Assembly: GCA_050010115.1 (NCBI GenBank)
Contig: JBEKLQ010000022.1
Coordinates: 1-44,119 of the forward strand
From: JAKACA01 sp050010115
Lineage (GTDB): Bacteria; Actinomycetota; Acidimicrobiia; Acidimicrobiales; Bog-793
DNA length: 44,119 bases
Direction: 5' to 3'
How positions within the stretch are numbered: the first letter of the stretch is position 1; every line of letters starts with the position of its first letter. Position numbers and translations under genes: made by a program. Positions 1 through 6,871 of this stretch are shown here, piece by piece. Under the pieces are notes generated by a model that ran no database searches, was not told the DNA's origin, and saw only the letters and a program-made list of their open reading frames with translations.

Positions 1-517
1 CCGGCTCGCCATGGGCCGACTTCTCCACCGCAACCGTGTCGATGGCGTCTTTGTGCGGCGTGCCCGGTCCAAACATGAACTTGTTGAAGATCGCGTACCG
101 CGCCACCCAGATGAGGCCGTACGTCGTGAAGTTCGCGAAGTGGACGACGAGGTCCTTGACGAGCTTCTTGTGCGAGATGAGGTCGACGTTGTGGGCGGCG
201 ACGCCGACGGCCACGGTGGACAGCACCAAGCCGATGAAGGCCAGGATCCAGAACGGCATGACCTCACGCCAGAAGCTGGACTTGCCGCGCTTGCCCCAGG
301 TCCACGTACGGTTGAGCCAGTACGCAGGCACCGTGGCCACGGCGGTGGCGACGACGTTGCATGCCATCGCGCTCGCCAGGGAGTACCTGTCGAACATCAC
401 GAACAAGATCGACTGGGCGACGATGGTCGAGATGACCGACACCATCCCGAACTTCAGTATCCGATTGAAGTGAGGGCTCTGGCGATACGCGCGGACGCGT
501 GCAGACAGCGCGGACAT
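1..517 (-). CDS. GtrA-like family membrane protein (3' end cut by window edge)
   Basis: The reverse strand reads open from an ATG at 517 to the edge for 172 codons. The protein starts MSALSARVRAYRQSPHFNRI and has four hydrophobic segments (about residues 24-43, 50-65, 88-108 and 125-145). The layout, the AYWLNRTWTWGKRG loop after the second segment and the late FANFTTYGLIWVARYAIFNK segment are typical of the GtrA/DPMS flippase-like family, which is thought to move polyprenyl-phosphate-linked sugars across the membrane. The loop Arg-Thr-Trp-Thr-Trp is the most characteristic part. The gene is divergent from the thioesterase at 541, with only 23 bases between the starts. The C-terminus lies outside the window and no glycosyltransferase partner is visible here, so the substrate is unknown. 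Confidence 0.8.
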   Translation of the reverse strand, partial: MSALSARVRAYRQSPHFNRILKFGMVSVISTIVAQSILFVMFDRYSLASAMACNVVATAVATVPAYWLNRTWTWGKRGKSSFWREVMPFWILAFIGLVLSTVAVGVAAHNVDLISHKKLVKDLVVHFANFTTYGLIWVARYAIFNKFMFGPGTPHKDAIDTVAVEKSAHGEP

Positions 518-540
518 GGGGTAAGTCTATCGTCTCGAAG

Positions 541-1455
541 GTGACTGATGCCCTCACCGAACTCGTGGCGCTACTCGATCTCGAGCCCATCGAGGTCAAC
601 ATCTTCCGCGGCTCCCACATCGACGAGACCCGCCAGCGCGTATTCGGCGGGCAGGTTGCGGCCCAAGCGCTCGTCGCCGCCGGGCGCACCGTCGAGCGCG
701 GCCAGGTCCACTCGCTCCACAGCTACTTCCTGCGCCCGGGCGACCCCCTGGTCCCGATCCTCTACGAGGTCGACCGCATCCGGGACGGGCGTTCCTTCAC
801 GACGAGGCGGGTTGTCGCCATCCAGCACGGCAAGGCGATCTTCAACCTGCAGTGCTCGTTCCACACCGAGGAGCCCGGCTTCCACCACCAGGTCCAGATG
901 CCGTTGGTACCGCCTCCCGAGTCGCTCCCGACGCTCCGAGAGAGGTTGAAGGGGTTTGGGGAGGTTTGGGAGGGTTTCTTCGAGAGGCCGCGGCCCATGG
1001 ACCAGCGGTTCATCGGGGCCCTCCCCTGGGTCAGCTCCGCCTCGGAGTCCATCGAGCCCAAGCAGCAGCTGTGGATCCGGGCCGACGGCACCCTGCCCGA
1101 CGACCCGCTCCTGCACGCTGCGGTCGTCGCCTACGCCTCGGACATGACCCTGTACGACTCGATCCTGCACCCGCACCGCATCCGTTGGGAGGACGACCGT
1201 TTCATGGGTGCGAGCCTCGACCACTGCATGTGGTTCCACCGACCCTTCCGGGCCGACGAGTGGCTGCTGTTCGACCAGGAGTCACCGATGGCCTTCGGTG
1301 CCCGTGGGTTGGCGAGAGGGCTCATGTTCACGAAAGCCGGCGACCTCGTGGTGAGCGTCGTGCAGGAGGGCCTGGTGAGGGTGCTCTCGGGGCCCGGCGA
1401 CGATGCTGCGGGCAAGGCGCCGCCGGCGCCGGTGTCCACGGATACGACCTCGTGA
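541..1455 (+). CDS. tesB: Acyl-CoA thioesterase II (TesB-like)
   Basis: A 304-residue double-hotdog thioesterase that hydrolyses acyl-CoA to free acid and CoA in the cytoplasm. I chose the GTG at 541 because it gives the family's N-terminus (LTELVALLDLEPIEVNIFRG); the upstream ATG at 499 would add residues overlapping the divergent gene. The first hotdog (about 10-120) contains FGGQVAAQALVAA and HSYFLRPGD. The second (about 190-290) contains the YASDMTL motif with the catalytic Asp, then LDHCMWFHRPFRADEWLL and the Gln-containing VVSVVQEGLVR strand. All key family positions appear intact. The length is close to the usual 285-300 residues, with a short disordered C-terminal extension. Fatty-acid genes at 14.5-20 kb suggest active acyl-CoA turnover, but there is no direct operon link. 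Confidence 0.92.
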   Translation: MTDALTELVALLDLEPIEVNIFRGSHIDETRQRVFGGQVAAQALVAAGRTVERGQVHSLHSYFLRPGDPLVPILYEVDRIRDGRSFTTRRVVAIQHGKAIFNLQCSFHTEEPGFHHQVQMPLVPPPESLPTLRERLKGFGEVWEGFFERPRPMDQRFIGALPWVSSASESIEPKQQLWIRADGTLPDDPLLHAAVVAYASDMTLYDSILHPHRIRWEDDRFMGASLDHCMWFHRPFRADEWLLFDQESPMAFGARGLARGLMFTKAGDLVVSVVQEGLVRVLSGPGDDAAGKAPPAPVSTDTTS

Positions 1456-1465
1456 CCGAGCGGTG

Positions 1466-1780
1466 ATGCTGGCCGCCGCCAAGGCAACCCACCCGGTGGC
1501 CTTCCTCGTGGTCTTCGGGCTCTTCGCCGTCCTCATGGTCGTGTTGGCCGTGCTCGTGATCCGTTTCGCGGTACAAATCGGGCGGTCCCGCGCGAGGCCC
1601 GATGATGGGCGCCGTAGCGGCACGGGACCGCGGAGGCCTGGAGCGGGCGGAGCGGCGGGGCGTGCTCCGGTCGCGCCGGTCAAGCAGCTCCGCCGAGGCA
1701 GCACGCCCCAAGCTCGATCGCCGAGACCGGCTGGTGGACCTCAGCCGCCCGGTCGCCGGCGGCCACCGCCGCCGAGCTGA
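1466..1780 (+). CDS. Small single-pass membrane protein with basic Pro/Arg-rich tail
   Basis: A 104-residue frame starting at the ATG at 1466, 10 bases after the thioesterase stop. Residues about 9-34 form one strong membrane segment (PVAFLVVFGLFAVLMVVLAV). The rest is a low-complexity Arg/Pro/Gly-rich tail. I do not recognise a family. The membrane segment is convincing, but the tail may simply be GC-rich read-through, so the true end could be spurious. The short spacing suggests co-transcription with tesB. Confidence 0.5.
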   Translation: MLAAAKATHPVAFLVVFGLFAVLMVVLAVLVIRFAVQIGRSRARPDDGRRSGTGPRRPGAGGAAGRAPVAPVKQLRRGSTPQARSPRPAGGPQPPGRRRPPPPS

Positions 1781-1888
1781 GTCGGTGGCGAGCCCGCGCC
1801 CACTCTGGCTGCACGAAGGTACGTAAGCCGGCGCTTCGGAAACTGCTGGTCCGCCGCCGAGTTCCGCTCGCATAGAGGAGGACAAGCC

Positions 1889-2187
1889 ACGAGCCGGCCG
1901 GACACAGGCGCGGCGACGCGGCCGCCGGTGTCACCGTCGGGCAACCTGGCCGCAGCGGCGCGGGGGCCCAACGACACGGTGATGTATATCAACGACACCC
2001 ACGAACGACTTGGACCGCGGTGATCGACAAAGCCGACGGCGGACTCGGATTCAACGACGTCGTGTACGTGACCGACGAGGAAGCCTGGGCCGTGTACGCG
2101 CCCGTCGACATCGGAGGGCAGGCGGCCCTGGGCGAGCTCTTTGTCACCCACGATGGCGGTCAACACTGGACTCTCCCCCGGCTGTGA
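1889..2187 (+). pseudogene. Decayed BNR/sialidase-repeat-like protein remnant
   Basis: A strong GAGGAGG ribosome-binding sequence at 1875-1881 sits 7 bases before an ACG at 1889, where an ATG would be expected. The frame from there reads ...SPSGNLAAAARGPNDTVMYINDTHERLGPR and stops at 2021-2023. In a second frame, starting before this stop, the sequence continues as TTWTAVIDKADGGLGFNDVV, then YVTDEEAWAVYAPVD, and ends ELFVTHDGGQHWTLPRL at 2187. The Thr-x-Asp-Gly-Gly-x-x-Trp pattern is the Asp-box of BNR/photosystem-stability-like beta-propeller repeats. I infer a short relic of a larger secreted propeller protein, with a changed start codon and a frameshift near 2000-2010. Nothing else is seen in 1781-1888. 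Confidence 0.5.
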
Positions 2188-2200
2188 GCGCAGAGGCTCG

Positions 2201-3580
2201 TCAGGCCTCGCCGGCCTCCGGGTGGTCAGCTGCCCAGTTGAGGGCGGCGCGCCCGACGAACGTGAGAGTCAGCTCCGGTGGGAGCGGATGGGTGATGGCC
2301 GCCCGGAGGTCTCGCAGTGCTTGCTCGAAGGGCTGATCCCGCATGTACGACCGGGCGCCGATCATCTCCATGGCAGCCTCGACGATCGTGACGGAGCTGA
2401 GGGTGATCTGGCGCTTGGCAAGCAGAGTGGCGTTGGCCTGACGCTGAGTGCCGAGGGTGTCGTCGGTCGTTTCCCGGACGAGCGAGTCCAGCACCCACCA
2501 GCCGGTTCGGAGCTCTTGAGTCATGAGACCGGCGAGACGGTGCGTTGCAGCACTCTGGGCCCTCTCCGTCCCGATCACCATCCGCAGCGCCCGGTCGCGC
2601 ATCCGCCCGGCGATCCCGAGGTAAACGGCCGTGATCATGGGGAGGGCGATGTGGAGCCCGGGCATCCGCATCCCCCGTGCGAGGGCAGGGTCGTTGCCGA
2701 TCGGGCGACTCGCCGCACCGCTCGCCGTCGCGGGAGACGGCTCGGCGTCGGCCGTCCCATCGCCTCCAGGACCGTCGGGGTCGGCGACGACGGCGCTGGC
2801 GGCGTCGGCGCCGTCGGCGGCAGCGGCGGCGTCCTCGGGCGGTGGCCTGAAGACGATGTTGGCATCAGGCACGAACACGTCGGTCAGGGCCACCGAATTG
2901 CTTCCCGAGCCGCGCATCCCGAGTGCGTCCCAGTTCGGCAGGATCTCGACGCCCTGCGCCTGCAGCGGCACCATCAGGGTCATCGGCAGCGACCTGCCGT
3001 CGGACTGCACCCGCGCCAGCACGAGCATTACGTCGGCCCCCGGGGCGCCGCTGCAGTAAGCCTTGCGGCCACTCACCCGCAGCCCACCCTCGACTGGGAC
3101 GCCGGAGACGGTGGCTCGCTCCGGGTTGAGCGTCCCGCTCGAGGACAGGATCAGGCCGTCGTCCACGACCCGCCTCAGGAAGGGTTCGACCCCGTCGTCG
3201 CCAAGTCGCCACCGCCAGGCCATGGAGAGAACGTTGTGCTGGTGCATCGCAATGGCCAAGGCGGTGTTTGCGCAGTAGCGGGCGAGTACGGCCAGTGCCT
3301 CGCACATCGTCGGCAGCCCGTGCCCTCCCCCACCGAGCTCGCGGGGGACGGCAAGCCGCCCGAACCCGGTCTCGCGCACGGCCTCATAGCCCTCGAAGAC
3401 GAAGGTCCCCTCGCGGTCGTGACTGGCGGCGAACGGTGCCGCCCTCCGGCCCACCTCGCGGGCGATCGCGACGGCGTTGCCGGCAACGTCAACCGGGTGG
3501 AGGGAGTCGACGATGTCGAAGTCCTCCGCCGGCGTTGTCGGAGCGGACGGGGCGGCCGCCTCGGTGGACGCGGTGGTCAT
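2201..3580 (-). CDS. Acyl-CoA-dehydrogenase-fold flavoprotein, atypical
   Basis: A 459-residue protein with an N-terminal helical domain (LHPVDVAGNAVAIAREVGRR), the FGRLAVPRELGGGGHGLPT segment, a middle beta-domain (SGRKAYCSGAPGADVMLVLA) and a C-terminal helical domain. The ATG at 3580 has the purine-rich GGAGGAGCCGA before it and overlaps the stop of the DUF692 gene by four bases. Two things are odd. An Ala/Asp/Gly-rich insert (about residues 258-300) sits after the beta-domain. The region after AMEMIGARSYMRDQPFEQALRD reads AAITHPLPPELTLTF, not the usual Glu-Gly-Thr loop, so the canonical catalytic Glu is not evident. That fits the monooxygenase-like branch (DszC/HsaA type) at least as well as a true acyl-CoA dehydrogenase. 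Its coupling to an MNIO gene suggests a tailoring oxidation role, which is inference. Confidence 0.82.
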   Translation of the reverse strand: MTTASTEAAAPSAPTTPAEDFDIVDSLHPVDVAGNAVAIAREVGRRAAPFAASHDREGTFVFEGYEAVRETGFGRLAVPRELGGGGHGLPTMCEALAVLARYCANTALAIAMHQHNVLSMAWRWRLGDDGVEPFLRRVVDDGLILSSSGTLNPERATVSGVPVEGGLRVSGRKAYCSGAPGADVMLVLARVQSDGRSLPMTLMVPLQAQGVEILPNWDALGMRGSGSNSVALTDVFVPDANIVFRPPPEDAAAAADGADAASAVVADPDGPGGDGTADAEPSPATASGAASRPIGNDPALARGMRMPGLHIALPMITAVYLGIAGRMRDRALRMVIGTERAQSAATHRLAGLMTQELRTGWWVLDSLVRETTDDTLGTQRQANATLLAKRQITLSSVTIVEAAMEMIGARSYMRDQPFEQALRDLRAAITHPLPPELTLTFVGRAALNWAADHPEAGEA

Positions 3581-4476
3581 TCGGCTCCTCCTCCCGCGAC
3601 TGCGATTGGTGCCTGGGCACCATGGAGGTGCGCCCCGTGCACGGCATGGACGGTCGCACGCGCCAAGTCCGAGGCGGCAACGAGGCTCCGTGCCGTGGCG
3701 AGATCGGCTCGGACCTCGTCGACGGCTCCCGTCCAGTTGCTGTCGCGTTCGATGATCACGAACTCGGGCGCCGCACGTTCCAGCAGGTACGCCAACAGGT
3801 CGAAGACCTCGGGGTGAACGGCCTGCGAATGGGAGTCGACGAGTTCGCCGTGGAACCGCTGCCCGCCGGCGAGGTGCACGTAGCCGATCCGTTCCGGCGG
3901 GATGGCGTCGATGAAACCGACGGGATCGACGCTCCGGTTCTGCGAGTTGATCCAGATGTTGGTCAGATCGACGAGGCAATCCCAACCGTCGGACGCTTCG
4001 AGCAGGCGGAGGTAGAACTCCTCGGGCGTGTACGCCGACCCGGTGATTGTCACCGTCGTCGCCAGGTTCTCGAGTCGGACTCGCCGGCCCGTCGCCCTCG
4101 CGATCGTCTCGACGTGGCGGGCACAGCAGTCGAGCAGCTCATCGTCGAACAAGTTGGGTGCCAGGTGTCCGAGGTCGCGCTCGCGAGTGCCCGTGAAGGC
4201 CAGGTGGTCGCTGTAGGCGGCCGCATGCGTCTCGCGCGCAAGGCGGTCGATCCGCTCGAGGTAGGCGGCCGACGGTCCCGTCACCGAAGCGACGTTGCCG
4301 GACAGACCGTGGAGGATGAGGGGCTGTCCCTCCAGCGCTTCGAGCTCCCAGGGGCGAGCCACGCCGTCGTTCCCGAAGTATCGGTTGGCGATCAGCTCCG
4401 CGCATTCCACGACACGCCCGTCCCCGGAGAAGAGCACCTCCAGCTCGGGTCTGAAGCCGGCACCGATGAGCGTCAC
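3577..4476 (-). CDS. DUF692 multinuclear non-heme iron oxidase (MNIO) family protein
   Basis: A 299-residue TIM-barrel enzyme of the MbnB/TglH/BufB family, which uses two or three iron atoms and O2 to modify peptides, usually at cysteine. The expected metal-ligand pattern is present: His56 (LILHGLSG), Asp90-His91 (YSDHLAF), Glu126 (LENL), Asp160/Asn163 (DLTNIWINSQN), His191 (HLAGG), Asp204/His206/His211 (DSHSQAVHPEV) and Glu233 (IIERDSNW). I chose the GTG at 4476 because GGAG lies five bases upstream and it overlaps the stop of the preceding gene in a GTGA; a GTG at 4482 is possible but leaves no room for the ribosome site. It is coupled on both sides by 4-base overlaps, so stoichiometric expression with partner and flavoprotein is likely. 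The substrate is not proven; the Cys-rich protein at 5456 is the obvious candidate. Confidence 0.9.
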   Translation of the reverse strand: MTLIGAGFRPELEVLFSGDGRVVECAELIANRYFGNDGVARPWELEALEGQPLILHGLSGNVASVTGPSAAYLERIDRLARETHAAAYSDHLAFTGTRERDLGHLAPNLFDDELLDCCARHVETIARATGRRVRLENLATTVTITGSAYTPEEFYLRLLEASDGWDCLVDLTNIWINSQNRSVDPVGFIDAIPPERIGYVHLAGGQRFHGELVDSHSQAVHPEVFDLLAYLLERAAPEFVIIERDSNWTGAVDEVRADLATARSLVAASDLARATVHAVHGAHLHGAQAPIAVAGGGAE

Positions 4477-5291
4477 GTCCACTCCAGCGCGCCCTGGCGG
4501 AGGAACGGTCCGAGAAGGGCTTCGTGGTCGACAACCCCGGCGAGCCCGGCGCACGCCATGGCGGGAGTGATGCCGGTTGGCCCCATGCCGGCGATTGTGC
4601 CCAGGGCCGAGGCTGCCGCCGCGCTGAGCCGCAGGATGCGGATGCCGTCAGCCATGCCGTTGTGGAAGAAAAGGAGATCGCAGGCGTCAGATGGAAAGAC
4701 GGCCAAAGCATCGGGCGAGAAGGAACGAGTCTGGCGAAGATCCCACGAGAAGTGGCCGACGCTGGCGTTCGGCGTCAAGCGGAGCTTTCGACCGAGGTCG
4801 AACGCCTGTGCCGCCTGTTGGCTCGGGAGGTTGGGTTCACCGTACGACCTCGTCGCCCCGAGCAAGCATCGGCAGCGGTGCCGCTCGAAACGCGCCATAT
4901 CCGCCAACAACTCCCCGTACTCGAGCTCCTCCACGAGGTTGGCTGTGCGATCGACGACGAAGTCGACGAAGGCGGCCAGCTCAACGCCGGGCCGGTCGTC
5001 CGGGGCCGATGAGTCCATGAAGTCGTTCAGGATCTCCTCGCCGAGGTCCTCCAGCAACTCGAGCGTCCGTTGTGCGCCCCACCTCAGGCTTCGCTCGCGT
5101 TTGGTGACGAACGACGGCATGAGGAGGGCAAGATCGCCGGCCATCCCGGCGAGGTGTTCGGCATCGTCCTTGGCGAGGCCACGTGCAGCGGCCCAACCGC
5201 CCGGGTCGGCCGTGAAGGACTCGCACGTGGAGCGGCTCGTGATGACCAGGGCCATGGCGGACTCGACGTCAGTTCGCACGGCCGACCGCAC
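4473..5291 (-). CDS. Probable MNIO partner protein (DUF692-associated)
   Basis: A 272-residue protein directly upstream of the DUF692 gene and overlapping it by four bases. I do not recognise a named family. Visible features are an N-terminal helical part with FVTKRERSLRWGAQRTLELL, a LVEELEYGELLADMARFER helix typical of the small domain that binds the precursor leader in known MNIO partners (MbnC, BufC/DUF2063 types), then a beta-rich C-terminal half. Similarity to such partners is by position and general character only. The start is uncertain. The GTG at 5291 has no good ribosome site, an ATG at 5255 is weak, and the best ribosome site (AAAGGGGTGAA) serves an ATG at 5328 that is out of frame. 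A frameshift or a leader peptide is possible. Confidence 0.65.
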   Translation of the reverse strand: MRSAVRTDVESAMALVITSRSTCESFTADPGGWAAARGLAKDDAEHLAGMAGDLALLMPSFVTKRERSLRWGAQRTLELLEDLGEEILNDFMDSSAPDDRPGVELAAFVDFVVDRTANLVEELEYGELLADMARFERHRCRCLLGATRSYGEPNLPSQQAAQAFDLGRKLRLTPNASVGHFSWDLRQTRSFSPDALAVFPSDACDLLFFHNGMADGIRILRLSAAAASALGTIAGMGPTGITPAMACAGLAGVVDHEALLGPFLRQGALEWT

Positions 5292-5328
5292 TCGAGGTGG
5301 GAGCCAGGGTGTTCTGCGTGCCCGTCAT
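5269..5328 (-). other. Short open frame with strong ribosome site (leader peptide or misread gene start)
   Basis: The ATG at 5328 is preceded by AAAGGGGTGAA, the best ribosome site in this intergenic region, but opens only 19 codons (MTGTQNTLAPTSSAVGRAN) before a stop at 5269-5271. It overlaps the putative start of the partner protein in another frame. Either it is a translated leader, or one indel in or near 5255-5328 hides the true N-terminus of the partner protein. Confidence 0.3.
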
Positions 5329-5455
5329 TTCACCCCTTTCACAGTTCATCCGCTGGTGGTACTTTACCCAACGAGAGGCCGGTATCAGGAAGCCGTCCTC
5401 TGATATTCTGGACTACAGAGCGATCGACTCGTAGCAGCTTGGGGGGGGGCAGACG
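5292..5455. promoter_or_regulatory. Divergent promoter region of the MNIO/Cys-tail locus
   Basis: These 164 bases separate the divergent partner-protein and TIG-repeat genes and must hold both promoters. The stretch is more AT-rich than its surroundings (ACTTTACC at 5361-5368, TGATATTCT at 5401-5409). TATTCT at 5404-5409 is a possible -10 for the plus-strand gene, but no matching -35 is clear. A run of nine G at 5441-5449 lies six bases before the ATG at 5456 and takes the place of the ribosome-binding site. Confidence 0.45.
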
Positions 5456-6838
5456 ATGTCAGAGGAAGAACTTGCGCGGGGATTCCTGCACGGTCAGATC
5501 AGCCGGAGGACGCTCATCCGAGGGCTCGTGGCCGCCGGGCTGTCGATGGTGGGCGCCAACGCCTTCGCCGACGCTCTCCCCGCACCGGCCGCGGCTGCGG
5601 CCGAACCGGACGGCGAGCGCATCGAGCCCGCCGCCGGCATCAAGCCTGCGGTCGAGGGGCTCACGCCGAACGGTGGCAGCCCGAGTGGTGGCAACAAGGT
5701 GACGATCACGGGGACGGACCTGACCGGAGCCACTGCAGTCCATTTCGGGACAGCGGCGGCCACCATCGTCAAGCTCGTCTCGGACACCGAAGTCACCGTC
5801 AAGGCTCCGGCTGGGACCGGGACCGTGGACGTCACGGTCACCACCCCCGCAGGAACGTCGGCCAAGTCCACTGCTGACCGTTTCATCTACACGCTGAAGC
5901 CCATCGTCTCCGGTGTCTCCCCGACGGTCGGACCGGCTGCTGGCGGGACGCAGGTGACGATCACAGGAGCCAACCTCTCGCCGGCCGATGCCGTCCGCTT
6001 CGGCGCCGGGTTGGCGCTGATCCAGCAGACGGTCTCCAGCGCCGAGATCATCGTCAAGTCGCCCGCGGGTTCGGCGGGAACGGTGGACGTCACGGTGAAG
6101 ACTGCCCACGGCACGTCGGCACGGGTCCTCAGTGACAACTTCACCTATGACGCGGCTCCCACCGTGACGTCGCTCTCCCCGCCGACTGGCCCGGCAGCCG
6201 GGGGAACGCACGTCACGATCACGGGAACCAATCTCGCCGGCGCCACTGCAGTGCACTTCGGGACCAAGGCGGCGAAGATCAAGAAGATCGTGTCCGCGAC
6301 CGAAGTGATCGCCGTCGCACCGGCGGGGACCGGGACCGTCGACGTCACGGTGACGACTCTCGGGGGGACGTCGGCAACGAGCAGCGCCGATCAGTACGTT
6401 TATGCCCAGCTTCCGACGGTCACGCAGGTCTCGCCCAACAACGGCCTGCCGGGGGGAGGGACGCCCGTCACGGTCACGGGCACGAACTTGACGAACGTGT
6501 CCGAAGTCCTCTTCGGCACGGCGGCGGCGACCATCACGTCGACCTCGCCGCCCACGCAAGTCACCGTCTCCTCGCCGGCCGGAACGGGCACAGTCGACGT
6601 GACGGTGAAGACGCCGGGCGGCACCTCGGCCAAGTCATCGGCCGACCAGTTCACGTACATGACGCCGCCGACACCGACACCGACGCCGACACCGACACCG
6701 ACACCAACCTGCTCGAGCTGCGCCAGCTGTGCCAGTTGCGGCGGCTGCGGCGGCTGCGGCGGCTGCGGCGCAATGCCAGGCCGGAAGGGCCTGGCCGGTC
6801 GCCGCGTCAGCCCACTTCGAGTGGCGCGGAAACGCTGA
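5456..6838 (+). CDS. Tat-exported IPT/TIG-repeat protein with period-3 cysteine tail; putative MNIO substrate
   Basis: A 460-residue protein. Residues 16-21 (SRRTLI) begin a twin-arginine signal with hydrophobic core to about residue 40 and an Ala-rich likely cleavage region (AFADALPAPAAA). Four immunoglobulin-like IPT/TIG repeats follow at about 64-146, 147-231, 234-316 and 320-401, each with a conserved pattern such as GGTxVTITGTNL...VHFG...GTVDVTV. A Thr-Pro linker (404-418) leads to cysteines 419, 422, 425, 428, 431, 434 and 437, every third residue, separated by Ser-Ser, Ala-Ser or Gly-Gly. The last 20 residues are basic (eight Arg/Lys) with no membrane anchor. Tat exports folded, already modified proteins, so a cytoplasmic MNIO could act on this tail first. 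Metal binding by an unmodified tail, or cross-linking at the surface, are alternatives. Confidence 0.88.
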   Translation: MSEEELARGFLHGQISRRTLIRGLVAAGLSMVGANAFADALPAPAAAAAEPDGERIEPAAGIKPAVEGLTPNGGSPSGGNKVTITGTDLTGATAVHFGTAAATIVKLVSDTEVTVKAPAGTGTVDVTVTTPAGTSAKSTADRFIYTLKPIVSGVSPTVGPAAGGTQVTITGANLSPADAVRFGAGLALIQQTVSSAEIIVKSPAGSAGTVDVTVKTAHGTSARVLSDNFTYDAAPTVTSLSPPTGPAAGGTHVTITGTNLAGATAVHFGTKAAKIKKIVSATEVIAVAPAGTGTVDVTVTTLGGTSATSSADQYVYAQLPTVTQVSPNNGLPGGGTPVTVTGTNLTNVSEVLFGTAAATITSTSPPTQVTVSSPAGTGTVDVTVKTPGGTSAKSSADQFTYMTPPTPTPTPTPTPTPTCSSCASCASCGGCGGCGGCGAMPGRKGLAGRRVSPLRVARKR

Positions 6839-6871
6839 TCACGCGCTGGCGGCTTGTTGGCTAACGCCCAC

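Noticed and set aside
2141..3817. Long open frame (558 codons) on the plus strand opposite the flavoprotein and MNIO genes
   Set aside because: It is a shadow of minus-strand coding sequence in GC-rich DNA; the opposite strand gives clear protein motifs.
6669..6708. Simple-sequence repeat as a separate element
   Set aside because: It encodes the in-frame Thr-Pro linker of the TIG-repeat protein and is common in such linkers.
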